A stretch of 29,826 nucleotides of DNA, taken from NCBI GenBank assembly GCA_035575035.1, contig DATLYH010000004.1, forward strand, positions 1 to 29,826, given 5' to 3'. Shown piece after piece: positions 1 to 6,769 of this stretch. The position numbers and the translations under genes were made by a program. Each line of letters starts with the position of its first letter. Position 1 is the stretch's first letter. This stretch comes from DATLYH01 sp035575035. Its GTDB lineage: Bacteria; Planctomycetota; Planctomycetia; Gemmatales; Gemmataceae. The notes below the pieces were generated by a model, which made no database searches, was not told the DNA's origin, and saw nothing but the letters and a program-made list of their open reading frames with translations.

Positions 1-54
1 CTGCTCCTCCGTCAGCTCCGGATGGCGAATGTTGATGACGCGTTTACGGGCCAT
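1..54 (-). CDS. 5' end of an unidentified leftward ORF (partial)
   Basis: Reading leftward from an ATG at 54, eighteen codons are open to the window edge, beginning MARKRVINIRHPELTEEQ. A strong Shine-Dalgarno, AAGGAGG, sits a few bases upstream of the ATG (complement of about 61-67). The basic N-terminus and the IS66 remnant next to it would fit a transposase or an IS accessory protein, but eighteen residues are too few to assign a family. The ribosome binding site lies in one arm of a perfect inverted repeat (56-80), described separately. Confidence 0.45.
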   Translation of the reverse strand, partial: MARKRVINIRHPELTEEQ

Positions 55-55
55 C

Positions 56-80
56 AACACCTCCTTCCAGAGGAGGTGTT
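56..80. repeat. 9-bp inverted repeat covering a ribosome binding site
   Basis: AACACCTCC at 56-64 is the exact complement of GGAGGTGTT at 72-80, with a 7-nt loop. One arm contains the Shine-Dalgarno of the leftward ORF that starts at 54. In RNA this would form a hairpin hiding that site. It may be a translational control hairpin or an IS end structure; the sequence alone does not decide. Confidence 0.5.
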
Positions 81-122
81 CTACGAACCGCTTATGGCGC
101 CGCAAGTTACATCCACCTAGTT

Positions 123-386
123 ATGAAACCGCTTCTAGAGCACCCGGAGATTCCTTACGATAACAACACGGCAGAACGGGCTATTCGTCCCGCCGTGCTC
201 ATTCGCAGGAACAGTTACGTCAACTGCAGCGAAGCGGGAGCCGATATGCAAGCGGTGCTGATGAACATCTTTCGCACCCTCAAGCAGCGTGGTCACAACC
301 CACTGCAAACGATCGTGGCGGCTCTGCGCACCTACTTGCAAACCAGCCTGCTGCCGCTGCCCGACAAAGTTGCTGCAAACGGCTAA
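123..386 (+). pseudogene. IS66-type transposase, C-terminal remnant
   Basis: This 87-residue frame matches the end of IS66-type transposases. It has the signature DNNTAERAIRP near its N-terminus, where the last catalytic acidic residue of the DDE triad lies, followed by the typical SYVNCSEAGADMQAVL stretch and a FRTLKQRGHNP segment. Full-length IS66 transposases are about 400-550 residues, so only the last fifth survives. No N-terminal or earlier catalytic part lies upstream in the window. It is a dead fragment beside the hydrogenase operon and indicates past insertion and deletion at this boundary. Confidence 0.8.
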
Positions 387-417
387 AGAGGTACAGGGTT
401 TCGATAGAGCAATTAGT

Positions 418-900
418 TCACAGAGGCGACTCGATATTACCTTTGGTTTGGAGTTCACTCGCGATCCGTCGCACCAACTCCGGCACAGCAGCCGCCACGG
501 CTGGGCTGAGACCCTGGCGGAGGTCGAGGCTGGCCGCCTCGATCCCGAAAATCACGACGCGCGGCGGCAACATTCCCAGCGTTGCCGCAAGTTGAAGCGC
601 CGCCGCCGGCCGCAGGTGATGCGTGGAACCAGGCCGCAGTACCTCAATCCACTCATTCGGCCATTCGAAGCGCCGGATGGCTCCGGGCGATCCGGCCGGC
701 ACCAAAGCGTCGATCAAGAGCAGGGTGCCCTCGCCCTCCAGCACGTCCAGGAGTCGTTGGCCGCCCTCGGCGACACGAAACTCGATGTCGTTGTCCCCTT
801 TGTGCCTCTGTTGGAGCATCCGGATGACCTCCCAGGCCAGGGCATCGTCGCCTTGCGGGCTGCCGACGCCGACCACACGGATGGGCCGCGGCCAACTCAT
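418..900 (-). CDS. [NiFe] hydrogenase maturation endopeptidase
   Basis: This 160-residue protein belongs to the HycI/HybD/HoxW family, which removes the C-terminal peptide of the hydrogenase large subunit once nickel is in place. The N-terminus carries GVGSPQGDD (residues 11-19). Asp19 is at the position of the first Ni-sensing acidic ligand, Asp64 in LLIDA is the second, and His94/His95 in STHHL supply the His. These correspond to Glu16, Asp62 and His93 of E. coli HybD. I chose ATG 900 because it overlaps the large-subunit stop as ATGA, although the frame is open sixteen codons further upstream. It is the last gene of the operon, directly after its substrate. Length is normal for the family. 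Confidence 0.92.
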   Translation of the reverse strand: MSWPRPIRVVGVGSPQGDDALAWEVIRMLQQRHKGDNDIEFRVAEGGQRLLDVLEGEGTLLLIDALVPAGSPGAIRRFEWPNEWIEVLRPGSTHHLRPAAALQLAATLGMLPPRVVIFGIEAASLDLRQGLSPAVAAAVPELVRRIASELQTKGNIESPL

Positions 901-2246
901 CGCCCTTCCACCCGGAGTTTGAGAAAATGTGTCGCACAGCTGATGCATGGGTCGTAATTGCGGATGACCTTCTCGGCTTGCAGGGCCGCCTCCGCTTCAG
1001 GCAGGTTGGCCAGCCCCGGAGCGATCCGTAACAGGTCCTGCTCCATCTGCAACTGGTTCTGGCTCGTCGGGGGAATGATGGTCGCTTGCCGGATAATCCC
1101 GGAGGCATCGGTTTCGTAGCGGTGGTAAAGGATACCACGCGGCGCCTCGGTGATCCAGGCGCCGTGCCCGGCCCGCGGCTGATACGGAACGACCGACCGG
1201 TCGGGCAGCTCGTAGCCGGCGATGATCCGTAACGCCTCCTCAACCGCATACAGCACTTCCAGGCTGCGGGCGACGATGCTCATGTAGGGATTGCGGCACG
1301 GCCAGGTGATGCCCGTCTCGACGGCCGCCTGACGGACGGAAGCCGGAACCCGGTCCCAGTTAAGGTTCCAGCGGGCCAACGGGCCGACCTGATAGGCACC
1401 GGGGGACTCCTGTCCCCCGCTCGCCTTCCGCCGACACTGGGAGGCGTTGGAGTATGGCACCTGATATTCCTCGAAGTGGTCGGGAAACGCACTCATCGCG
1501 ATATCCAGCCCACGGTTGGACACGAGCCGACCCTCGTTCATGGGATATTCGGTCTGATGCCGCAGGGCGACGAACTCGTAGTCGTGCTCGACCGGCGGGA
1601 AGTCGAGGCTGGCGGCCCAGCGGACTGTCTGCCGGGCGAACTCGTGGACAGCCTTCAATTGCTCACCCAGCTGAATCAATTCCTTCCTGGACGGCACCTG
1701 GTAGAAGCCGCCGACGCGGACGTTGATCGGGTGGATGGCACGGCCGCCGAGGAGAGAGATGACGGCGTTACCGGCCTTCTTGAGCTGAAGGGCGTTGCGG
1801 AGCAACTTGGCGTACTCCGGCCGGTCCTGGGCCATGGCCAGGGCACTCTCGTAGCCCAGGAAGTCCGGGGCGTGCAGGAAGTAGATGTGCAGGGTATGGC
1901 TCTCGATCCATTCGCCGCAGTACAGGAGCCGACGCAGATCGCGGAGCGGCCCCGAGACCTCGATGCCGACGAGCCGTTCGAGGGCATGGCAGGAACTCAT
2001 CTGGTATGCCACCGGGCAGATGCCGCAGATGCGGGCGGTGATATCGGGTACCTCCTCCAGGTGGCGACCGCGCAGGAAGGCTTCGAAATAGCGCGGGGCC
2101 TCGAAGATGCGCAACTGCACCTCTTCGACCTGGCCATCGCGCAAGCGGAGGGTCAGGGAGCCTTCCCCTTCGACGCGGGCCAAAGCGCCGACCTGGATGG
2201 TTCGCTTCTGCGCCACACTGTCCGGATGGGGTGTCTGCTCAGGCAT
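897..2246 (-). CDS. hydA: Group 3b [NiFe] hydrogenase large (catalytic) subunit
   Basis: This 449-residue protein holds the Ni-Fe active site of a cytoplasmic bidirectional hydrogenase. The N-terminal metal motif is RICGIC (Cys74, Cys77). The C-terminal motif is DPCISCATH (Cys434, Cys437), and the maturation protease should cut after His440, releasing nine residues. Tyr81 stands where many hydrogenases have His in the RxCGxCxxxH signature; I associate this with group 3b but have not checked it. The start ATG overlaps the small-subunit stop by 8 bp. Residues about 275-284 (ASGGQESPGA) look like an insertion in a conserved stretch just before VGPLARWNLN and are encoded by a GC-rich palindrome. 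Upstream extension of this frame is an artefact of overlap with the small subunit. Confidence 0.95.
   Translation of the reverse strand: MPEQTPHPDSVAQKRTIQVGALARVEGEGSLTLRLRDGQVEEVQLRIFEAPRYFEAFLRGRHLEEVPDITARICGICPVAYQMSSCHALERLVGIEVSGPLRDLRRLLYCGEWIESHTLHIYFLHAPDFLGYESALAMAQDRPEYAKLLRNALQLKKAGNAVISLLGGRAIHPINVRVGGFYQVPSRKELIQLGEQLKAVHEFARQTVRWAASLDFPPVEHDYEFVALRHQTEYPMNEGRLVSNRGLDIAMSAFPDHFEEYQVPYSNASQCRRKASGGQESPGAYQVGPLARWNLNWDRVPASVRQAAVETGITWPCRNPYMSIVARSLEVLYAVEEALRIIAGYELPDRSVVPYQPRAGHGAWITEAPRGILYHRYETDASGIIRQATIIPPTSQNQLQMEQDLLRIAPGLANLPEAEAALQAEKVIRNYDPCISCATHFLKLRVEGR
1400..1419. repeat. Palindrome inside the hydrogenase large-subunit gene
   Basis: CGGGGGAC (1400-1407) and GTCCCCCG (1412-1419) form 8-bp arms around the loop TCCT. 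The palindrome encodes the GGQESP part of an apparent in-frame insertion in the large subunit. It resembles a short mobile palindromic (REP- or MITE-like) unit that has entered a coding region without breaking the frame. Confidence 0.6.
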
Positions 2247-3012
2247 GGCGCTGCCCCTCTTCCTTGAAGCCTGGGGCCTGGGAATAATACGCGTGAAACA
2301 TCCGTTGAATCTCCGCGGAAGCCAGGCCGAGCCGGCCGAACCAACGGGCAAGTGACTCCGTGTTCGGCTGGTAGGCCGGGCCGAAGCAGCTGTAGCAGCC
2401 CCGGTCGTAGCTGGGACAAAGGACGCCGCAGCCCGTGGTCGTGACTGGGCCCAGACACGGCTTGCCCTGAGCGACCAGTACGCAGACGAGGTTCCGCCGC
2501 TTGCAATCCAGGCAGAGCGCGTGGTTGGGCACGTGGGGCTTGCTTCCCAGGAGGATCTGGGCGAGCACCCGGAGCAACTGCTGCTTGCTGATCGGGCAGC
2601 CTTGCAGCTCCAGGTCCACAGGGACGTAAGCGCTGGCCGGCCGGGAGTTCGCCAGGCTCTCGACGTACTGCGGCAGCGCATAGACCACGCGGGGATACTC
2701 ATCCGGTTGAGTGAAGTTCCGCAGTGCCTGGATGCCGCCGTGGGCGGCGCAGGCCCCCAGCGTGATGAGAAACCGACTCCGCCGGCGGATGTCGCGGATG
2801 TGCTCTTCCTGCTCGGGCGTGTAAATCGAGCCCTCGACCAGGGCAATGTCGAACTCCCCTTCCAGGGGCCGGCGGATCGCCTCCAGGAAGTAGGCGATGT
2901 CCACACGCTCGGCCAAGTCGAGCAACTCGTCCTCGCAATCGAGGACGGTGAGTTGGCAGCCGTCGCAGGAGGCGAACTTGAACACGCCCAGGCGAGGCTT
3001 GCGGCTCGTCAT
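2239..3012 (-). CDS. hydD: Group 3b [NiFe] hydrogenase small (Fe-S) subunit
   Basis: This 257-residue subunit passes electrons from the Ni-Fe site to the diaphorase subunits. Proximal [4Fe-4S] ligands are visible as Cys16 and Cys19 (ASCDGCQL), Cys88 (GACAAHGG) and Cys139 (LQGCP). Eight more cysteines (167, 170, 177, 186, 195, 199, 206, 209) in the second half can bind two further clusters. There is no twin-arginine signal peptide, so the enzyme is cytoplasmic. This matches the HydD/HoxY-type small subunits of group 3 and not those of membrane-bound uptake enzymes. Its start lies 25 bp after the hydG stop, and its stop overlaps hydA. Confidence 0.94.
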   Translation of the reverse strand: MTSRKPRLGVFKFASCDGCQLTVLDCEDELLDLAERVDIAYFLEAIRRPLEGEFDIALVEGSIYTPEQEEHIRDIRRRSRFLITLGACAAHGGIQALRNFTQPDEYPRVVYALPQYVESLANSRPASAYVPVDLELQGCPISKQQLLRVLAQILLGSKPHVPNHALCLDCKRRNLVCVLVAQGKPCLGPVTTTGCGVLCPSYDRGCYSCFGPAYQPNTESLARWFGRLGLASAEIQRMFHAYYSQAPGFKEEGQRHA

Positions 3013-3037
3013 CTCGATCCTCCCAGACAGTCAAGCA

Positions 3038-3913
3038 TCAAAAGTGCTCCTGGTTGACAAAGCGGCCAATGCGGTTGAACGCAAACACCGGCCCGTCCTT
3101 GCAGACGAAGTACGGCCCGAGTTGGCAGCGGCCGCACAGGCCGACGCCGCACTGCATGTTTCGCTCGATCGACAGAAAAACGCGCCCGGGGGCCAGGCGG
3201 CGGGCCAACAGTTCGTACACCGTGAAGCGCATCATGATCTCCGGCCCGCAGATGAAGGCGATGGTCCGCGTCGGATCGAAGTCGATGCGACCCAGCAGGG
3301 TCGGGACGACTCCCACCCGTCCGGTCCAGGTCGCGTCGGCGCGATCGACCGTGACCAGCATCGCCAGCCCTTGCTGCTCCCAACCGGCGTACTCCCGGTG
3401 GTACAGTAAGTCCACAGGCTGGCGGGCACCGTACAGCAGCAGGAGCCGCCCATACTCGCTCCGCCGTGCTAGGAGCATCCGGATCACCGGCCGCAGGGGC
3501 GCCAGGCCCAGCCCGCCGGCCACCACGAGGATGTCCTGCCCGCGGGCCTGCTCCAGCGGCCAGCCCTTGCCATACGGCCCGCGCAGGCCGAGCACATCTC
3601 CCGGACGGAGCCGCTCGATGACCCGCGTGACCGTGCCCACAAAGCGAATCGTGTGCCCGATGCCGGGCTGCTCCCCGGACGCGCTGGAGATGGAGATGGG
3701 CACTTCTCCCACTCCGGGAACAAGGAGCATGTTGAACTGACCCGGCTCGCACCGGTACGCCGCCTGTCGGCCGGCATCCTGTAGCTCCAGCCAGAACGTG
3801 GCCACGCCCGGCGTCTCCGGTTCGACTGCCCGGATCACCGCCGGCTCCGGCCCGAATGGATCGGGCAGGCCGTCGGGCGGGAACGATTGCAGACGCACAT
3901 CCGACGGTGTCAC
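3038..3913 (-). CDS. hydG: Hydrogenase FAD/NAD(P)-binding diaphorase subunit
   Basis: This 291-residue protein is the gamma subunit of sulfhydrogenase-type group 3b enzymes, which transfers electrons between Fe-S clusters and NAD(P). A ferredoxin-reductase-like flavin domain (about residues 25-120, with PGQFNMLLVPG and GEVPISISS) is followed by a nucleotide-binding domain (ILVVAGGLGLAPLRP, about 128-142). The C-terminus has a [2Fe-2S] motif with Cys255, Cys260, Cys263 and Cys271. The start is GTG, overlapping the hydB stop as GTGA. Codons 26-42 are duplicated almost perfectly at 28804-28855 (51 of 52 bases), described separately. Confidence 0.93.
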   Translation of the reverse strand: MTPSDVRLQSFPPDGLPDPFGPEPAVIRAVEPETPGVATFWLELQDAGRQAAYRCEPGQFNMLLVPGVGEVPISISSASGEQPGIGHTIRFVGTVTRVIERLRPGDVLGLRGPYGKGWPLEQARGQDILVVAGGLGLAPLRPVIRMLLARRSEYGRLLLLYGARQPVDLLYHREYAGWEQQGLAMLVTVDRADATWTGRVGVVPTLLGRIDFDPTRTIAFICGPEIMMRFTVYELLARRLAPGRVFLSIERNMQCGVGLCGRCQLGPYFVCKDGPVFAFNRIGRFVNQEHF

Positions 3914-5091
3914 CGACTGCCCTCCGGCTGCGAAGCACCAGCCCCGGAACGCTCGACCGCCTCATGACCTCCGCTGCCTCGGATGGCAGCCACTTCCTCG
4001 GTAATGTCGATACCCACCGGGCACCAGGTGATGCACCGGCCGCAGCCGACACAACCCGAAACGCCGTACTGATCAATCCACGAGGCCAGTTTGTGGGTCA
4101 GCCATTGGCGGTAACGGCTGCGAATGTCCGGCCGGACCAGGCCGCCGGCCACATACCCGTGGGCGGGGTTAAAGCAGGAGTCCCACAGGCGGACCCGCTC
4201 GGCGCGCTGCCCGTCCAGGTCCGGCACGTCCTCGATACCGTGGCAGAAGCACGTCGGGCAGACCATCGTGCAGTTGGTGCATGACAGGCAGCGCTTGGCC
4301 ACGTCATCCCAACGCGGGTGCTCCAGGTTGTTGTAGAGCAACTCCGGCAGATCGCGGGTATCCAGGCGCCGCTTCATCGAGGCGGCCGTGTCGCGCACCA
4401 CGCGGGCCGCAGCCCCCAACTCCTCACCGGTAGCCTCCCGGTAAGGGAGACCGGCCAGGAGGTCCGCCCCGCGCGGGGTAGCCACCTCGACGATGAAAGC
4501 GTCGGGCAGCTCCGTCAGGGCCAAGTCGAAGCCGCGCTCAGCCTTGGGACCGGTCTGCATACTCGTGCAAAAGCAGGTCGGCGCCGCCTGGGAACAGTTG
4601 ACGGCGATGACGAACACGCCCTCCCGGCGCGCCCGGTAGTGCGGATCGACGGAAGGGCCGTAAAGGAAGGTGCGGTCCTGGATCTCGATGGCGTGCAGGT
4701 CACAGGAGCGGGCCCCCAGAAAAGCATAACGGGGCACCGGCTCCTGGTTCGGCTGCACCTGGAAGCTGTCCTGGGTCCTCCGCAGGGTGAACAGGGATAG
4801 CTGCGGCGGAAACAGGTACTTCTTCCACGAATGCGGGCCGACGACGTAACCGAAGTACGCACCGTCCGCGCGCCGCTTGAGGCGGTAAGTACCGCCTTCC
4901 TGCTCGTCGGTCCAGCCGATGGGGAGTTGGTCGAGCCGGCGGACCTCATCGAGGACGATGGCTCCCTGCGCGATGGTAGGGCCGATAACGGTATACCCCG
5001 CCTGCCAGAGCCGGTCGAGGATCGGTCCCAGGTCCGGTTTGTTCAGGACCACGGTCCGGCCCAGCGGGGGTACGCCTCCGGACATGGGCAT
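3910..5091 (-). CDS. hydB: Hydrogenase beta subunit, 4Fe-4S dicluster electron-transfer protein
   Basis: This 393-residue protein corresponds to HydB of group 3b hydrogenases. Two classical [4Fe-4S] motifs lie in the C-terminal third: Cys268, 271, 274 and 278 (CLSCTNCTMVCP), and Cys347, 350, 353 and 357 (CVGCGRCITWCP). The N-terminal part holds ARSCDLHAIEIQD, typical of the HydB/AsrA family. A GTG at 5142 is in frame, but I prefer ATG 5091 because AAGGAGG lies eight bases before it and the GTG has no such site. The gene follows the cyclic-nucleotide-binding-fold gene after 57 bp and overlaps hydG. Confidence 0.92.
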   Translation of the reverse strand: MPMSGGVPPLGRTVVLNKPDLGPILDRLWQAGYTVIGPTIAQGAIVLDEVRRLDQLPIGWTDEQEGGTYRLKRRADGAYFGYVVGPHSWKKYLFPPQLSLFTLRRTQDSFQVQPNQEPVPRYAFLGARSCDLHAIEIQDRTFLYGPSVDPHYRARREGVFVIAVNCSQAAPTCFCTSMQTGPKAERGFDLALTELPDAFIVEVATPRGADLLAGLPYREATGEELGAAARVVRDTAASMKRRLDTRDLPELLYNNLEHPRWDDVAKRCLSCTNCTMVCPTCFCHGIEDVPDLDGQRAERVRLWDSCFNPAHGYVAGGLVRPDIRSRYRQWLTHKLASWIDQYGVSGCVGCGRCITWCPVGIDITEEVAAIRGSGGHEAVERSGAGASQPEGSR

Positions 5092-5148
5092 GACGATGCC
5101 CTCCTTCCCATCCACACGGACCCCAGAAGATGGCTGGCTCACTGCTGG

Positions 5149-5607
5149 TCAGCTCTTGAACACATCGAGCAGTTGCAGCCGGGTCGCCTTGAGCCGTTCC
5201 GAAACCACTTGCAACAGGCGCCGGGCCAGCCAGTAGCCGAAGCGGGGGTCAGCCTCACTCAGTTCGCGCAGCCGGGTGGCGTCCAGGGCCAGGGCCCGGG
5301 TGGGCTCGATGGCCGTCGCTCCGGCGGTCTTTGGCTTCTGGTAGTAGACGCTCGACCAGCCGAACACCTCACCGGGGCCGACCGTCAGGATGCGGACCCG
5401 GCCACGGGGAGGCACGGTGATTTCGAGGGCCACGTGGCCCTCTGTCACCAGATAGAGAAAGTCGTCGCGGTCTCCTTCGCGAAAAATCGTCTGGCCCGGC
5501 TGCCACGCGACCGACTTAGCGATCTCGGCCAGCCGATCCAGGTTAGCCGACTCCAGGTCCCGTGTGAACGCCAGGCTTCGCAAAAGCGTAGGCACATCGG
5601 TTGACAC
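5149..5607 (-). CDS. Stand-alone Crp-type effector-binding domain protein, first gene of the hydrogenase operon
   Basis: This 152-residue protein has the beta-barrel cyclic-nucleotide-binding fold: PGQTIFREGDRDDFLYLVTEG, then a turn and GEVFGWSSVYYQKPKTAG. It ends in one helix with no DNA-binding helix-turn-helix. The Glu of the phosphate-binding cassette is present (GEVFGW), but the Arg expected near its end is replaced (PKTAGATA), so cAMP binding is doubtful. As I recall the family, such proteins sit at the head of many group 3b hydrogenase operons and are thought to be a regulatory or electron-input partner; their role is unproven. I chose GTG 5607 because AAAAGGAG lies eight bases upstream; the ten codons before it have no such site. 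Confidence 0.85.
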   Translation of the reverse strand: MSTDVPTLLRSLAFTRDLESANLDRLAEIAKSVAWQPGQTIFREGDRDDFLYLVTEGHVALEITVPPRGRVRILTVGPGEVFGWSSVYYQKPKTAGATAIEPTRALALDATRLRELSEADPRFGYWLARRLLQVVSERLKATRLQLLDVFKS

Positions 5608-5677
5608 GTGGCAACTCCTTTTGATCTCCCTCCGCACCCCCTATCACAGGTTATCGATTTCCGACCTCGACCGGCGC
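5605..5677 (-). repeat. Hydrogenase operon leader/promoter region, copy A of a dispersed repeat
   Basis: Read leftward, these 73 bases run from GCGCCGGTC through GGTCGGAAATCGA and GGGAGATCAAAAGG to CCAC and the GTG start of the operon. The same string, with about nine differences, occurs in direct orientation at 28729-28801. The region must hold the operon's ribosome binding site and probably its promoter, though I see no clear sigma70 or sigma54 boxes. It ends exactly where a transposase remnant begins (5677), so any upstream control DNA may have been lost. Confidence 0.75.
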
Positions 5678-5859
5678 GCCGGCGGAAGTACGGCCAACGG
5701 TGGCAGGTGGAGAGCACCTTCTCGCGGCACAAGCGGCTGTTGGGCGCGGCGCTGCGGTCGCGGTCGGACGCGGCACAGGAGCGCGAGTGCTACTTGCGGG
5801 TGCTGACCCCTAACCTGATGCTCCTGGCCGCCGCAGAAAACGGATGGTTTCAACAGAGC
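5677..5859 (+). pseudogene. IS4/IS5-superfamily transposase, C-terminal remnant
   Basis: The frame reads RRRKYGQRWQVESTFSRHKR, then a LGAALRSRS segment and ECYLRVLTPNLMLLAAAEN. This is the end of a DDE transposase of the IS4/IS5 type: the Y...R.....E arrangement with RWQVES carries the last catalytic Glu. About 60 residues survive of an expected 300 or more. No start codon or terminal repeats belong to it. It abuts the hydrogenase leader and points the other way. Downstream to about 6210 I see no gene. Confidence 0.75.
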
Positions 5860-6215
5860 ATTTGGAACCCTGATGTATCGATCTCCTATGATAATGGGGT
5901 GCCCTTGAAACGGGGAGAACTCGACGCTTTTCCGAGGCATCAGATCGTTGGAAGAGATGCTGCCCACGGAACATTGGACTTGCTGGCGATCAACTCAGCG
6001 AGCGACTGTGCCACCGTAGTCCCATGAAAACCCCTCGGATCACGGGTGGGCGTCGTCGAATTTCTTGTGTCGAGGATAAAAAGCGGCGGCGCTGCGGGCT
6101 CCGGCCATGCCTGCCTCCTCTGGTACGGGGTTCGCCCACACATGGGGCCGAAGCCCCTAGCTTCAACCGTAAGCAAAACGAGTTGGGGGCGCCGAAGGAA
6201 ACAGGATTAACGCTC
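5860..6215. other. Non-coding stretch between transposase remnant and the Rrf2 gene
   Basis: I find no supported gene here. Short frames exist on both strands, but none has a ribosome binding site with a recognisable product. The stretch is probably decayed IS-flanking DNA. Confidence 0.5.
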
Positions 6216-6274
6216 TTGACGGAATCCGTGGAGGGCATAAAAATAGGATATGGACATCCGATTATCCGGAAAGG
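6216..6274 (+). promoter_or_regulatory. Putative sigma70 promoter and operator of the Rrf2 gene
   Basis: TTGACG (6216-6221), a 16-bp spacer and TAAAAA (6238-6243) make a plausible -35/-10 pair in an AT-richer patch. Downstream lies the imperfect dyad GGATATGGACATCC (6246-6259) and then TCCG-N6-CGGA, immediately before the GGAAAGG ribosome binding site. Rrf2 regulators often repress their own promoter at such places, so the dyad is a candidate autoregulatory operator. Confidence 0.4.
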
Positions 6275-6283
6275 CAGTTGCCG

Positions 6284-6706
6284 ATGATCACGAAGACCGG
6301 TTTGCATGCGGTGCGGGCGATGGTGGCCCTGGCGCGGTTGCCCGAGGGGGCGTACGCAGGGGCGGGCAAGGTCGCCCGCGAGATCCGGGCGCCGCAGAAC
6401 TACCTGGCCAAGTTGCTCCAGGCCCTGGCGCGCGAGGGGCTCGTCGTGTCGCAAAAGGGGCTAGGCGGCGGCTTTCGGCTAGCGCGCGACCCCGACGAGA
6501 TCACGCTCTACGACGTGGTTGAGCCGATCGAGCACATCAGCCGTTGGTCGGGCTGCATCCTGGGGCGGCCCGACTGTTCCGATGCCGTGCCCTGTGCGAT
6601 CCATCACCGCTGGAAGAAGGTACGCAATGCTTACCTCGGCCTGCTCAAGCAGACCACTATCGCTGACCTCCTGGCCAAAGGCGAGCTGAAAGTGAACTTG
6701 GCGTGA
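6284..6706 (+). CDS. Rrf2-family transcriptional regulator with three-Cys Fe-S motif
   Basis: This 140-residue regulator has an N-terminal winged helix (residues 1-68; recognition helix NYLAKLLQALARE) and three cysteines, Cys91, Cys98 and Cys104, in the loop where IscR and NsrR bind an Fe-S cluster. Its place directly before nnrS and norZ suggests an NsrR-like NO sensor, but it could also sense iron-sulfur or redox state. I chose ATG 6284 over an in-frame TTG two codons earlier because GAAAGG lies nine bases before the ATG. It begins a rightward group with nnrS, 63 bp downstream. Confidence 0.9.
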   Translation: MITKTGLHAVRAMVALARLPEGAYAGAGKVAREIRAPQNYLAKLLQALAREGLVVSQKGLGGGFRLARDPDEITLYDVVEPIEHISRWSGCILGRPDCSDAVPCAIHHRWKKVRNAYLGLLKQTTIADLLAKGELKVNLA

Positions 6707-6712
6707 TTTTTT
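6674..6712 (+). terminator. Weak terminator or attenuator candidate after the Rrf2 gene
   Basis: GCCAA (6674-6678) can pair with TTGGC (6698-6702) around a 19-nt loop, and a run of six T follows the stop codon from 6707. The stem is short and lies in the coding end, so this could be partial termination or chance. Confidence 0.25.
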
Positions 6713-6769
6713 GTTCTCCAAAATCGGACAATCAGGTGCGATTAGCTGACGACAAGCGAGGTGCAGGCC

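Noticed and set aside
2247..2906. Long N-terminal extension of the hydrogenase large subunit frame
   Set aside because: The frame is open only because it overlaps the GC-rich small-subunit gene; the real start is ATG 2246 with an 8-bp overlap, and the small subunit explains this stretch.
3009..4076. 355-codon leftward frame over hydG
   Set aside because: Same strand, different frame from hydG and hydB; composition is Arg/Gly/Ala-rich with no domain, while hydG and hydB have full Fe-S and flavin motifs.
4831..5604. 257-codon rightward frame opposite hydB and the effector-binding protein
   Set aside because: Shadow of two well-supported genes with no family resemblance.
6024..6287. 87-codon rightward frame before the Rrf2 gene
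   Set aside because: No ribosome binding site or known domain; it crosses the likely promoter and operator of the Rrf2 gene.
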